A DNA stretch of 64,000 bases. It comes from Thamnidium elegans. Lineage: Eukaryota > Mucoromycota > Mucoromycetes > Mucorales > Mucoraceae. Positions 34,328 through 45,760 of this stretch are shown here, piece after piece (position 1 is the stretch's first letter; every line of letters starts with the position of its first letter). The stretch is from the NCBI GenBank assembly GCA_025201345.1, contig JAIXMG010000009.1:868001-932000 (forward strand), written 5' to 3'. A program made the translations under genes and the position numbers. The notes beneath the pieces were generated by a model. That model saw only the letters and a list, made by a program, of their open reading frames with translations. It did no database searches and had not been told where the DNA came from.

Positions 34328-35052
34328 TTACTTTAAATCCATCATCTCTCCATTTTTTTGGTTTTTTGTGTCAATAGTCTTTTCAGTTGGTTCTGTTGGC
34401 TTTTGTAATCTAATTGTAGTCATACGAGGCATACTATTCTTATCTCCATCCCACTCTCTTAATAATTTTAATGTCTTGCCATTAGTCATATCAGGTAATT
34501 CTATTATAAATATTAACATCCATTTTTTTTCAATTTTTTTTTTTTTTTTTTTTTTTTACCCATGCCAGAAATATATTCATTTCTCTCACTAATTCTTAAA
34601 GCTTCTAAATGATCTTGACGGGGTCCTTTTGGTTTTTTATGGCCTCTATGTCTATCTTGTTCTAATTCCTCAATTTCATCATCATGGCGCACAAGATATG
34701 CTTCTACTAATTCATGCATCTCTGGCTTTGTAGCTACAACCTTATCTTCCTCAAATGCATATCTAAACCAAATCCATCTTTCACCTAAATAATATAGTCA
34801 TTATTACCCTATTTGATAATATTTAATATTAAACTGTCTTACCCATAGGATTATTTGCTTTTTGATTCTCCTTCTTTTGCAACTTTTCTTTACGCTGATA
34901 AACTCGAGAGATCTGTTGTGCCTTACGAGAGTATGGGTGAATGGCCTCTCGGTTCTTGATTGTTTTTAAAGTAATTTTTCTATTTCCCTATTGTAATCTA
35001 TTATAAGCATTTCAACTATACTATTTTTTTTACTTTATATCGATCTTACCAT
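34328..35052 (-). CDS. tma16: Tma16 ribosome-biogenesis factor
   Basis: Exons 35050-35052, 34843-34987, 34560-34784 and 34328-34500 encode 181 residues. The first coding exon consists of the ATG alone, followed directly by donor GTAAGA. The match to TMA16 is clear: REAIHPYSRKAQQISRVYQRKEKL, GERWIWFRYAF, then ELVEAYLVRHDDEIEELE, and ELPDMTNGKTLKLLREWDGD. Tma16 binds pre-60S ribosomal particles in the nucleus and cytoplasm. The intron before exon 4 has a 23-base T-run on the plus strand. The length agrees with fungal and animal homologues. Confidence 0.93.
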
Positions 35053-35299
35053 TTTGTTAATGTAATTCTATGCAATTGTAACAAACTTTTTTCTTAAAAA
35101 AAAGGGTTGTTAAGTTTAGAAAAAGCCACGAAATTTGGTTGTCATGGTGTCCAAGCAGTCACTATTTGATAGCCGACGATGGAGGAGGAGAAGCAAAAAA
35201 AAAAAGAGAAAAGAAGGCCAAAATGCACCTCTTTTTTTCTTTTATCTTTTTCTTCTTTTTGTTTACTATTAGCCTTTGTTTTTGCTTTTCTTTTTGAGG

Positions 35300-36796
35300 A
35301 TGTATCAAATGGAAAATTTTCGAGCGGTTATTAATGGAGGGCTATGTACGGTGGGATTATGGGGGTTCTCCACAGCAGTAGTGATTATTCAATTTCTTTC
35401 ATTGTTCATTTGGCCGTTTTCAAGAAAATTATACCATGCATATCATGCACATATGATGAGACAATGGGCGCAAAATTTATTTCAAATTATGAGAATTTTC
35501 GCACCAGGTGAACTTATTATTACGATGGATGAAAGTTGTACAGATGAAGGAACTGATATCACTGACGAAGTAGAAGAACAAGAGCGTGATAACGATAAAT
35601 TAGAATTATTATTAACCAGGAATAAAAAGGGAAGAGTAACTGGGATATCTTTCCCCGAAAGACTTATTATGATATCCAATCATCAGGTACATTTTTAATA
35701 AACATAGAAAAAAGAGAGGATATACTTACATGTCTTTTAGATTTATGCAGATTGGATATATATTTGGTTTTTAGCGTATTTATCAAAAGCTCATGGTGCA
35801 TTAAAAATTATGTTAAAACATAGTCTAAGTCAAATACCAATTTATGGAACGTAAGATATTCTTATTTTTTTTGAATTGCGTGATATAAGATTTTTTAACC
35901 TTTTAATTTTAAATTAGGGTAAACTAATTTTCCCTTTGTATTATTATTTGTTTATTTATATAAAAAATATTGTATTATATAGGGTATGAAGTTTTTTGAG
36001 TTTATCTTTTTAAAACGTAAACTAGAACACGACAAGGATAATATTATTGATAATCTGCAAGTATCCAAGAAGCGAGGTAGACCCATGTGGCTGGTTTTAT
36101 TCCCAGAAGGCACAGGTAAAATAAATAAGAGATAAATTACCAAATCCAAAAACTTAAAAACCTATCAAAATTTTTTTACAAGTAATCTCTGATGATACCA
36201 GGCTTAAATCAAAAGAATTCGCAGATAAACTTCACATGGTACAGAATAAACTTATTACTCCGCTTTTAGGGTCGTACACTAATCATACGTTTATTTAGGA
36301 TGACTTTAAATTCTCTCTTTTACCTCGAACAACTGGTTTACTGCTCTGTAAAGAAACTTTAGGTGATAGTGTTGAATGGTTATACGATCTTACCATCGGT
36401 TACCCTGGAATTCCTGTAGGTGAAAACCCTGAAGATGTGATGACTATGCAAAGTATCTTTTGCAAAGGTACCGGACCTAAAAGAATTCATGTTTATATTC
36501 GTCGTTATCGACTCGATAAAATTCCATCCGATACCGAAAATTTCTCAAAATGGTTATTGGAAAATTGGACCGAAAAAGATAAACGTTTGATTTACTTTAA
36601 TCGCCACGGTAAATTTGCCGAGGAAGCTGATTTGGATGAAGGCGTCTATGAGAATGACAGAACGTTTAGAGTACCAATTACATTACGAAACACAATTAGA
36701 GAATGCTTTGGGTACTGGCTTTACTTTATTCTTTACATACCATTAATTTACATTATTATTTATTCCACACTTTCTGTTTATGCACGTTTAACATAA
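35300..36796 (+). CDS. 1-acyl-glycerophospholipid acyltransferase (LPLAT; Cst26/Psi1, AGPAT-LCLAT type)
   Basis: Exons 35300-35686, 35741-35850, 35918 (one nucleotide), 35983-36115, 36183-36238 and 36299-36796 give 394 residues. The acyltransferase motif I NHQ-IYADW (NHX4D) is assembled across intron 1. IPIYG then GMKFFEFIFLKRK, FPEGT (motif III) and LLPRTTGLLLC follow. There is an N-terminal membrane segment and a C-terminal one (YWLYFILYIPLIYIIIYSTL). It transfers acyl chains to lysophospholipids in ER membrane; in yeast the relatives help place stearate in phosphatidylinositol. Joining exon 2 directly to the exon at 35983 would hit a stop; the single G at 35918 between AG and GT restores frame. 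The start at 35300 or the Met at 35309 are both possible. Confidence 0.9.
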
Positions 36797-37472
36797 AAAT
36801 CTAATAAAAAACTACAAGCCATTTTTTGTCGCTTGTTAGCATCGAAAGTAGTATTTAAAATTCTCAGAGCGTACTATACTTTTATATATACTGGAATAAA
36901 CCCAGTTGGATGAATTCATTATTTTTTGATTATAAATTTAGGATACCGTGGAAGCAATCCTGCTTTTATTTTGTTGCCATAGTAACTTGGTTTGGCACGG
37001 TGTGACAGACAAGTTGTACAGACAATTATGGAAGCGCGAAAACTTGGCGAGTTGCTACTTATTGAGATATACTTGTGCAAATTACGCAGATATTGGTAAC
37101 ATACTACTTTTTTTTAGACTTGTAATAGCTGTTTTGCAAAAAGCTCGGAGAATTTGAAGTGTGGCGGGCACAAGATCCATCAGGTACTGATCTGTAAAAT
37201 TTGGAATCGAGATGTCATGGCGTCAAAAAATATGTTCACCATTGCTGAATTTATTTGGAACGGTAATAGTCGTCCGAATGTCTTTTGAATGTGGTTGCTG
37301 CACCTCGTGTGACAGCTTAAAGATGTCCAGGTAAAAAAGTTCCTTTCTAACTTTTCGTCCAAAAAAGTAAAAATACTGTAACGCGGTTTCAAAAAAATAA
37401 AATAGTGCGTTTTTTTTTATAATTCTTTTTCCTTTTTTTTTTTTTTTTGAAGAAAAAAAAAAAACTATTAAA
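36797..37472. other. Intergenic
   Basis: Promoter region of the Rtt106 gene; a T-run precedes its start. No gene is supported. Confidence 0.4.
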
Positions 37473-38678
37473 ATGACAAGTTGGTTAGATGAAAGTATAG
37501 ATGATCCTAATTTAAAACAAACGATTCAAGATTTAATACAAGCTTATCCAGCCAGTTCAAGAGTGATTGAACGTATGGTACGATACTACGATAATAAACC
37601 TTCTGATAGAGAAGCCAAACGACGTAAAGTGGAAGAAAGCACGTTATCGAACGATGAAGTATTTCGTATTTTAGATTTATCTTTTCAATTACCTGCTAGA
37701 AAGAAGTATAATTTAATTATTACACGTACGCATTTACTATTACACAACCCTAAACCAGATATTATCGAATATCAATATAATTTGGACGATTTTTCAGCAG
37801 ACGGAGGAGCTTGTGTTCCCAGTCCTGACAAGGCCACCAAATGTAACACGTATACATTATTCCTCAAGACAGAAGACTGCCTTGTATTTAATTCGCAAGA
37901 CAAGGTAGACGTTATACTTCGAAAGCCTAATACTAAAGATGAAACCTTAATTGTCGATAAACACCAAATTATTAGCAATTTATTATCGGAGCATGCACGC
38001 GTTAAAATAGCTCACCCTACCAAAGATTTTTTTCGTAATACGGGTATTTCTTCCAGTACCGGAAAAGTGTTGGAAGATAAATGTCATGTATTAGCTTATT
38101 TAAAGGCAAAAGATGGATTTTTATTCTTTTTACCTACTGGTATTTTATTTGGATTCAAAAAACCTACTTTATTCTTTCCCATCAATAGTTTGGCTTCTAC
38201 TGTCATTACAAATATTACGCAACGTACTTTTGATTTAACATTAACCTTAAAATCTAACTGTCAAGTATTGGGTTCCGCTGGATTTCGTACGACCAAAGAA
38301 GGCGATAATGACACAGTTCAGTTTTCAATGATTGAGCAATCTGAATATGGAGGAATTGAGGCCTATTCAAAGAAAATAGGCGTTAATGACAATAGTATGG
38401 CCGAAGAAAGAAAAGCTATAGTAAGCAAAAAAGAAGAAGAGGAAGAAGAAGAAGAAGGAACTTCCAAAGATAATGTTGTTAATCTTGTTGATGAAGACTC
38501 GGAAGAGAATGATGAAGACTTTGAGCCTAGTGATAACGAAAACGAACCTTTAGAATACGATACCGATGCAGATGATGTTGATGACGATGAAGAAAATAAT
38601 CAAAAAACTATGTCTCGCCATGATGAAATGTCTGTTGATGAAGATGAAGAAGATTTGTTGGATTCTGACGAAGATTAG
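37473..38678 (+). CDS. rtt106: Histone chaperone Rtt106-like
   Basis: A single exon of 401 residues. The N-terminal helix (LKQTIQDLIQAYPASSRVIERM) is followed by a double PH-like Rtt106/Pob3 fold: LDLSFQLPARKKYNLIITRTHLLL, then CHVLAYLKAKDGFLFFLPTGILFGFKKP and ITQRTFDLTL. An acidic tail rich in Asp and Glu (about 320-401) is typical of histone chaperones. Rtt106 binds acetylated H3-H4 and deposits it behind replication forks and in heterochromatin. Pob3/SSRP1 is excluded by length and by the missing SSRP1 middle layout. No introns. Confidence 0.9.
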   Translation: MTSWLDESIDDPNLKQTIQDLIQAYPASSRVIERMVRYYDNKPSDREAKRRKVEESTLSNDEVFRILDLSFQLPARKKYNLIITRTHLLLHNPKPDIIEYQYNLDDFSADGGACVPSPDKATKCNTYTLFLKTEDCLVFNSQDKVDVILRKPNTKDETLIVDKHQIISNLLSEHARVKIAHPTKDFFRNTGISSSTGKVLEDKCHVLAYLKAKDGFLFFLPTGILFGFKKPTLFFPINSLASTVITNITQRTFDLTLTLKSNCQVLGSAGFRTTKEGDNDTVQFSMIEQSEYGGIEAYSKKIGVNDNSMAEERKAIVSKKEEEEEEEEGTSKDNVVNLVDEDSEENDEDFEPSDNENEPLEYDTDADDVDDDEENNQKTMSRHDEMSVDEDEEDLLDSDED

Positions 38679-39315
38679 ATACTCGAATATTTTATCAATA
38701 AACTTGCCATACATAAAAAAAAAAGACTTGATTAAAAAATAAATGCAAGCAGTTAAAACGTGTTATGGATGTAACTATCTTTTTCTTTATTTTATTTTTT
38801 TTGGTTTCCGAAGAATATGTATAACAATTATCGAAGGCCGCTTTTTTTTTGAATACGATCCCTCCTTCTTTGTTTGTTAGGCGCAAGGTAGAAGATTTAT
38901 TATTTTACATTACTAACGAACTATAGTTCCGATATATTGACAAGTTTATCCTTTTTAAGCATTGAGCGATGTGGGGATATACTTCCTAAAGAAAAAAAAA
39001 CTTGGGCTATATCATCGTATGTATCCGATAAGTGAAATAATACTTACACAATTAATATTTATAGTGACAATCTCGCTATTTTATCCTTTTTTTTTTTTAC
39101 GGTTTGTTTGTCAAGGTATTCACCATTTAGAAGAGTTAGTAAAACAATCAAGTATTTAAACATCCTGTATAAAGCGTAAGCATTCCAACGCGATATTGTA
39201 GCCCCCAGGCACGCTTGCTAGGTAATTTAGTGTGACTGTCCCCCCAAGACAATGTCTCATCATATCAGGCTAAATTTAACACATTAAAAAAACACTACTG
39301 TTTGTTTTTTTTTTC
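38679..39315. other. Intergenic
   Basis: The 3' flank of Rtt106 and 5' flank of Bre1. No gene was supported; short frames are low-complexity. Confidence 0.45.
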
Positions 39316-42300
39316 ATGGCCAAAATTGAAGACAGCACAAAGCGTCGTTCAAACGAAATGGATGAACAAAGTGTTACTTCGATACCTCCAAAGAAGCGAT
39401 TCTTATCGAGGGCTTCTTCACCTAATGAAGAAGATCAAGAAGAAGGTGAAGACGCTTCTGATTCTTTCAAGGTAAATTTTGTAGCTTAATGTTAATGCCT
39501 GAAACCAAATTAGACATTCCAACCCTTTTAGGAACCTTTAGAAGCTTTTCGTAAAGATGCTATCATGAGACAATGGAAAGAATACATGGTAAGTATAAAA
39601 AGTGAATGTGTGTAAACTCTTTATACGCGCTTCACTTTTTATTTTATTTATTTATTTATTGTTATTTTTAATAATTCGTTGTTTATACTTTTTAATAGAG
39701 ATCTGTTAAAAGATGGAAAAAATATATAGAACAAGCTGAAGAAAACAAATCTGAAAGTGAACAACACTTGAAACTTTGGGAAGATTCGTTTAAACAAGTA
39801 AGCCTACAAAGTTATTCAACATTTTTTTGTTTTGTTTTTAAACTGTATTCAATTAGCTACAAACGTTTCTGTCAAACATTATTCAAGAAGGTTTATCTAG
39901 TCTTGGACAAACTTCTCATTCTTTAGGTATATATTTATATTTTTTTAAAAAAAAAACGCTTTCATCAAAATCTATAAAGTTTTTAACATTAATTATTAAT
40001 AGATGTAAACGATGACGAATTTAAACGTTTATTACAAGAAGATTGGGCAACAGAATTAGCTTCAAACATGTCGAATGCTTATAAGAACAAAGACTATAAT
40101 GATTTAACCATTTCCAAGTTGAATCAATTGATTGAATCCTGGGTTACTAAGAGGGAAAATATAACAACAGGTTTCGAGTCTGTTTTTGGTAAGTTGTTTA
40201 TTTTGTGCTAAAAAAAATGTTAGGTATTAATTAGCTTGAATAGAAGATGGTTCATTACAAGACATTCAAAGAGCTCACAGTCGCATTCTTTCTTCTTGGG
40301 TCAGTAGTCAAAGATCACTTGGTGAATTACGACATCGTTATAAATTATCCAACTTTAAGGTTAGCTTATATATACAATATCAACCTCTCTTCTTTTTAAC
40401 ATGAAACTTTACAGTACTTACTGTTATCTGAAGAACTAAGGATATTAAATGACAGATTATCGTCAACTGAAGATAGTTTACGTCAAGCACAGGCCGAATT
40501 AGAAAAAGTAGAGAATAAGAATTCTGTCAAAAATGAAGACACAAAAATGACAGATGTCGTGCCATCTACGGTAACTACAGATACAGTACCTCCTGCTACG
40601 TTTAATGTAAGTAATAAAAGAAAGAAAGTATATTATATATATAAAAACTGATGTATACAATTACTTTTAGACACCGGATACGTCTTCTCATGACCCATTG
40701 ATTCGCGCGCAACAAACGTTGGAACAAAAGTTGCATGATATAGAACTGATTAAAGAAGACCGAATTGCATTAAAGCAACAGATTGCGCGATTGGAAATGG
40801 ACTTGATATGTGTACCCGAATCACGTATTTATAAATCAGCAATATGTCGAAACTTATCTCAGAGTCGTGCTTATCACAAGGATAAATGTAACCATCTTTC
40901 AAATATCTGTCATGATCTTCAAAGTAGTTTGGATGAACTGAATTGTAATCGACGTAAATTAATTAAGGAATTGGACTCTGAGCAAGTGAGTTATTTCCAG
41001 GAATTAAGAGAGCAACTATGTAAGTTGGATGGTGATCTAACTCGTATTCGTGGTGAACGTGATAAATTACAAATGAACTTGGAAGAAAGAAAGGCTTCAA
41101 CTGAAATTGGTAGATGTTCTATAGCAGAATTAAAGATAATTGCAGATACAAGAAAGGAAAGGGTAAATTATCTTGAAACTGAAGTATTAAGATTACAAAA
41201 GAAAATGGCTGCTAGAACTGGTGTAAAAGAATACTATGAACTTTTATTAAACAGTGATGGTAGAGAACCCTTGTTATTACCCTTACAAAATGAATTAAAA
41301 GCACTTGAGGAACAAATGGAAGAAAAGAAATCTCTTATACACCATGAAAATTTAGAACAGGAATTATCTCAAATCTCTCAAATGAAACAATTAGAATTAG
41401 AAGCAAACGCTTTTCAAACTAAATATGGCTTTCATCCTTCTACTATCATGTCAGACGCGCAAGTTGAAATGGTTCTGCAGGACAGAATTGAAAAGGAAAA
41501 ATTAATTATTTCCGAATCGAAAGAAAAAATACTGGGCTTGGAGGCTGTAAATATACACACATATATATATTATTTTATCCTGTATATTAATCTTATTTTA
41601 TTTTATTTAGACCGAGAAACAACTCTTGAGTGAAATTGAAAGTGTTTCGAATGCTTACGCTGAACTTGAAGAGGGGAACATGGCAAAGGTTAAAGAGTTA
41701 TTTGCACTTGAAGATGAAGTATTGAAACTACAATCAGAGCGTGTAAAATACAATCAAACTTTTACCTCCTTAAATAAATCAAAGGATGCTCTTTCAATGG
41801 TAGCCAATTCGTTAGCGAAACAAGGTGATAAACAACTTGCTCATATTAAACAAATGAATGAACGTGAAAAAAATCTAATTAGTCAAGCTGTAAGTTATAC
41901 CAGTTTATTATATAAAATCTGTATTCTGATTTTTTTTTTTTTTTTTTTTGTAGACTTGTTTGAAACGTGAGCATGACACTAGTAAAGCTGTATACGATAT
42001 ATATAAACAAAAGAGTGAGGAAACTAAACTGACGCTAGATGATCTAAAAGAAAAAACTTTATTTGCCAAGGATAGGATTTTGGAGGTATATCAATATACA
42101 TATTCTCTTTTTATTATACTAATATCTATATAGCTACAAACATCTATTCTTGATAAAATTCGTTTAATTGAGGAGGGGGCTCATACAAGGCTCCGATTAG
42201 AAGAAAGTAGCGAATTATTAAAACGTAAAGTAGATTCTACAAACAAGGTTGAAAGACCCGCTGGAATGAAACTAAGGAAAGAACGAGAAGAATATAGAGT

Positions 42301-42513
42301 AAGTGAATATGAAAAAGAGATATTCGAATGATTCTAATCCTTCTTTATATATAGTCATTACTAAATTGTAGTTCCTGTCGAACCAGACTAAAGTCACATA
42401 TTATTTTGAAATGTATGCATACATTTTGTAAAGAGTGTTTAGATACAAGAAAAAGATGTCCTAGTTGTGATGAACCTTTTACTATTCACGATGTAAAACA
42501 ATTTTATTTTTAA
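39316..42513 (+). CDS. bre1: E3 ubiquitin ligase Bre1 (histone H2B)
   Basis: Twelve exons, 39316-39471, 39532-39588, 39699-39797, 39857-39926, 40003-40188, 40244-40359, 40415-40606, 40671-41546, 41611-41889, 41954-42085, 42134-42298 and 42355-42513, give 828 residues with a continuous frame. The N-terminus has PPKKRFLSR, as in Bre1/RNF20. Long coiled coils fill the middle (for example KLCKLDGDLTRIRGERDKL-type heptads). The C-terminal RING finger is complete: CSSC, CMHTFCKEC, CPSC, ending in the family tail FTIHDVKQFYF. With Rad6 it monoubiquitinates histone H2B, promoting H3K4 methylation and transcription elongation. The final exon carries the whole RING. Confidence 0.96.
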
Positions 42514-43157
42514 TTCATGCACTCTCTCTCTCTCTCTCTCTCTCTCCCTTTATCTCTCTTTCGTCCCCATCAACTCATAATGTACATACTATTATACTAT
42601 TATTAATTCGTTTTTCATTTATTGCTCAATAAAATAATACAGTCGTAAAAAAACTATTTTTGTGCTCTTAATGAAAAAACGTAGCTCGCAGACTCTTACA
42701 AAATAAAATTTCTTATAAATACTACGAATAAGTACGAGAATCTCAAAGGGCTTTCTTTTTTATCATAGATAATATTAAAAGATAGGACCAAACTAGATAC
42801 CGCATACGATATTCCTGCTAAGCATCTTCTGGGTCGGATACAATGAATAATTTACCGTAAATAAACTGGAAAAAAAAAATGCTTTCCCTTTATTTATGCA
42901 TTATTATTTATAATTATTCATAATAAGAATATATAACGTATTTTACTTTAATTGATAGTCTTTATACTAATACATACATTGTAAATCGTATAATAGTCTC
43001 TCTTCTTATACTGGCGGTTCTTTTATGTGCGCATGAATTCTTGATGGCACTTCCGTATTAAATAGTTACTTTATACTGTAGTTTGTATATTTTACACTAG
43101 TCATTGATAATGATGTAAGCTATGTTTTACTAATTATGTGCTAGATCACGACATTAA
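42514..43157. other. 3' flank of Bre1 with (CT)n, then gene-poor sequence
   Basis: A (CT)n/(TC)n tract at about 42522-42546 lies in the 3' UTR. No gene is seen after it. Confidence 0.5.
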
Positions 43158-43289
43158 TGTTGTTGAAACTGTAAGTTTCACATTAATGAAAACAACCTAT
43201 TCTTAGTCTGATAATTATCTAGTTATTTTTTTTTTTTTTTTTATTTTTTTTTTTGATATAACTTTTATTTTATAACCGTTAATATCACA
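43158..43289 (+). repeat. LTR-like dispersed repeat, shorter copy (family B)
   Basis: It matches 25702-25891 at both ends but lacks its middle 60 bases. The missing piece is bounded in the longer copy by two CATTAAT words, and the short copy has one, so a deletion by recombination or slippage between these direct repeats is the simplest account. It contains a GAAACTGTAAGTTTC inverted repeat near the start. Confidence 0.6.
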
Positions 43290-43879
43290 CTTTTATTATT
43301 AATGTACTCTCAAATTTAATATCTAAATAATTGTAATGTATGGCCGTATAACCATAGTAAGGGGTGATAAAACAGAAATTTAATTAATTCGATGAATTTT
43401 GCATCTAATTCGAACAATTTTGAGTACCCAATGGCACTCAAACATATTATAACTATCGTATCGTGTTAATAAGGTTAAAGAGGTTTTTAGAGTTAATAAT
43501 TTCTAATGTTTAAATCGCTTAGTAAATGTAGCTATAGGTTATTCCGAAGTAAATGTTTGTACAAATGTAGTCTCAATCAAAAGGAGTTTGTACGTTCTTG
43601 ACTTGTAGCTTAAATGATATAAAGTACAAAACTCTTTTTATATATTTTAATAAAGCTTTCATTCTTTGTTATCATCCGCTTTAAGTAAACGTGAATAAAG
43701 AAAAAATGCGCTGGCTTTTACTCAGTAATAGGAATACTTATACTTTTTTTTTTGGTTTTGGCGTATTAAGACGCTACTTTTAATATTTATTATAATTATT
43801 AAAAAAAAAAAATAGAAAAAAGAATAACTATTTAGTGAAAGTTTTATCACTTCAAATTTAAATTGAATATTTAGTTTTT

Positions 43880-44520
43880 TTTTGTTAAAAAAAAAAGAAA
43901 AAATAATATTTGTAGAATCACAAGGAATATTGACAACCTTATGACCGACAACATATTTACTTGAACATCCATCTATCTGACACTTTTCGCCACAATCATT
44001 CCGATTACAAACTTTACAAATGTTTCTTCCCTTTTTTTTATAGGTGGTGCTAACACTGCAGAAGACAAGCCATTTGGCGCTAAAATCCTTATAGTGGTAG
44101 TGACGAGATATATACCAACGAAACTATCTCCAGAAGCGCTTCCGCCAATCCCTTCATCAAATACTTTGAATTCAACGCAGTTATATCACTAACATTACTG
44201 AAATTTCGGATATATTCGTCATAATTTTCAGTTCCCTCTTCAGCATCCTCATTTTCAATAATAGCCTGATATAAAAATATTATCCTATTTTTATATGTTA
44301 GTACGTCTACTAACTATTTCAAGTTTTTCATTTCTATTGTTGCTTCTTCAGTAATATTTAATTTGGTAGAATCATCATTATCTGCATTATTATATGGTAG
44401 ACACATCAATGTATGAGAATGTTGCATGTTAAATATATATATATATTGATATATACAGACTATATATCCCTCTTCATCTTCGTTATTATTACGATATAAC
44501 ACATCAAAACTAAACATTAT
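43880..44520 (-). pseudogene. Decayed gene with a C-terminal Cys knuckle
   Basis: The minus strand holds several coding-like pieces in different frames: 44517-44314 (MFSFDVLYRNNN to KLNITEEATIEM), about 44270-44170 (IENEDAEEGTENYDEYIRN), then VFDEGIGGSASGDSFVGIYL and LAPNGLSSAVLAPP, and finally GRNICKVCNRNDCGEKC plus DGCSSKYVVGHKV. The last block is a Cys-rich knuckle resembling those at the C-termini of some transposon or Mucoromycota-specific proteins. An A-run indel at about 44031-44039 breaks the frame before it. The family is not identified. Confidence 0.4.
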
Positions 44521-44954
44521 TAATCATAGACAATTAATAATACAATATAGAATTATCCTAAACAATCATCCACTATTATTATCAATGACAGGGCAACTGC
44601 CATTTAATAATAAGAACTACCAATTAAACACAATGCGCATAAATGCTTAAACCAATCCAGATAACAAACCAATCGGATTACCAATAAGGATTAACCATAA
44701 TCCTTATGATATTTAAAACTGACTTTTCTTACTCTACAATTAGAATGGCTAATTGTATAACCCCTTTAATATAAATACATCCTTCTTTTTCATCTAAAAT
44801 AAAAACAATCACAATTAAGACTTTTATCAATACTTTAAAGGACTTATTTTCTATTGTATATTTCATATATATATCATTGATCTACTTACTGTTGCTACAT
44901 TAGGATTATGTTACGGTACCACACAAAGAACTAGCGCCCTATAAGTAATAATAA

Positions 44955-45233
44955 CTAGTATATAGCAAATACAGTGATTTGTATGTATTGCCTCTTCAGA
45001 GTTGATAATATTAAAGGGGGAGACTTATTAATTTCTTGCAGTGTACTAGAAGAAGTAGGTACAGATTGAACTAACGTCATTTTACCAAGTTGCTGCTGCT
45101 GTAACCTTGATTGATCCATCAAGCGCTTAGAGTCAGGTCTATTTGCATGAGGATTTCTCTTCGAGCCGATTTTGGGTCCTGGTTTCTTTTTAGAAATACC
45201 TTCATTTTTTTTAGAGGTATTGTTACCAAACAT
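44955..45233 (-). CDS. Small basic protein with AT-hook-like motif, unrecognised
   Basis: An open frame of 92 codons starting MFGNN. A Lys-rich segment KKKPGPKIGSKRNP resembles an AT-hook or nuclear-localisation signal, followed by a Gln-rich stretch. Three CCAAT-type tandem units lie 190-290 bp upstream on the same strand. It may be the first exon of the decayed gene at 43880-44520, but no splice link could be shown. Confidence 0.4.
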   Translation of the reverse strand: MFGNNTSKKNEGISKKKPGPKIGSKRNPHANRPDSKRLMDQSRLQQQQLGKMTLVQSVPTSSSTLQEINKSPPLILSTLKRQYIQITVFAIY

Positions 45234-45423
45234 ATTTAAAAAGAAATTAACAGTAAAGAGATAAAAATTAAAGAAGACAGTATACTAAGTTCTTTTAATA
45301 CTTATAATAGAAACGTTATTTGTAGTCAAAGATAATTGTATTTGTTTAAAACAAATATTTAGTTTGATTTTTTTTTTGCTGGAGAGCAGCATTAAACTCA
45401 GTTTCCTTTTTGGTCTACAGCTA

Positions 45424-45519
45424 AACTTAGAGCGGTTTTTGGCACTATTACTGGCTAACTTACAGCGGTTCCGGCACTACCATTGGCTAACTTACAGCGG
45501 TTAAGCATTATGATTGGCC
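45424..45519 (-). repeat. Three tandem 31-33-bp units, each with a CCAAT-type box
   Basis: Units begin AACTTA(G/C)AGCGGTT at 45424, 45457 and 45489 and end in ATTGGC or a variant (ACTGGC in the first). On the minus strand each carries GCCAAT or GCCAGT. They lie upstream of the minus-strand frame at 45233 and 120 bp upstream of tRNA-Gly. Confidence 0.8.
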
Positions 45520-45638
45520 AAAACACCCCTTTCTACAAGCGTACCGTCAAGCCAACCATGTTCGTTTCACGCGGATGTCACGTTTTTTCTTTTACTAAAA
45601 CAGTTATATAATTTTATAAGATGTAATATAACATGAAA

Positions 45639-45709
45639 GCGCGGTTGGTTAAGTGGTATAATCTTCGCCTGCCACGCGAAGGGCCGGGGTTCGATTCCCC
45701 GACCGCGCA
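45639..45709 (+). tRNA. tRNA-Gly (anticodon GCC)
   Basis: The acceptor stem GCGCGGT pairs perfectly with ACCGCGC, A follows as discriminator, the anticodon loop is CTGCCAC and the T arm contains GGTTCGATTCC. There is no intron. A dispersed repeat starts 51 nt downstream. Confidence 0.96.
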
Positions 45710-45760
45710 TAAGTTTTCATTTTTATATGAATTTCGTGAGACGTCCTTTCATGCTATTGT

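Noticed and set aside
35851..35982. A single 132-nt intron instead of a micro-exon in the acyltransferase
   Set aside because: It leads to a stop codon two codons after the junction and loses all conserved motifs downstream.
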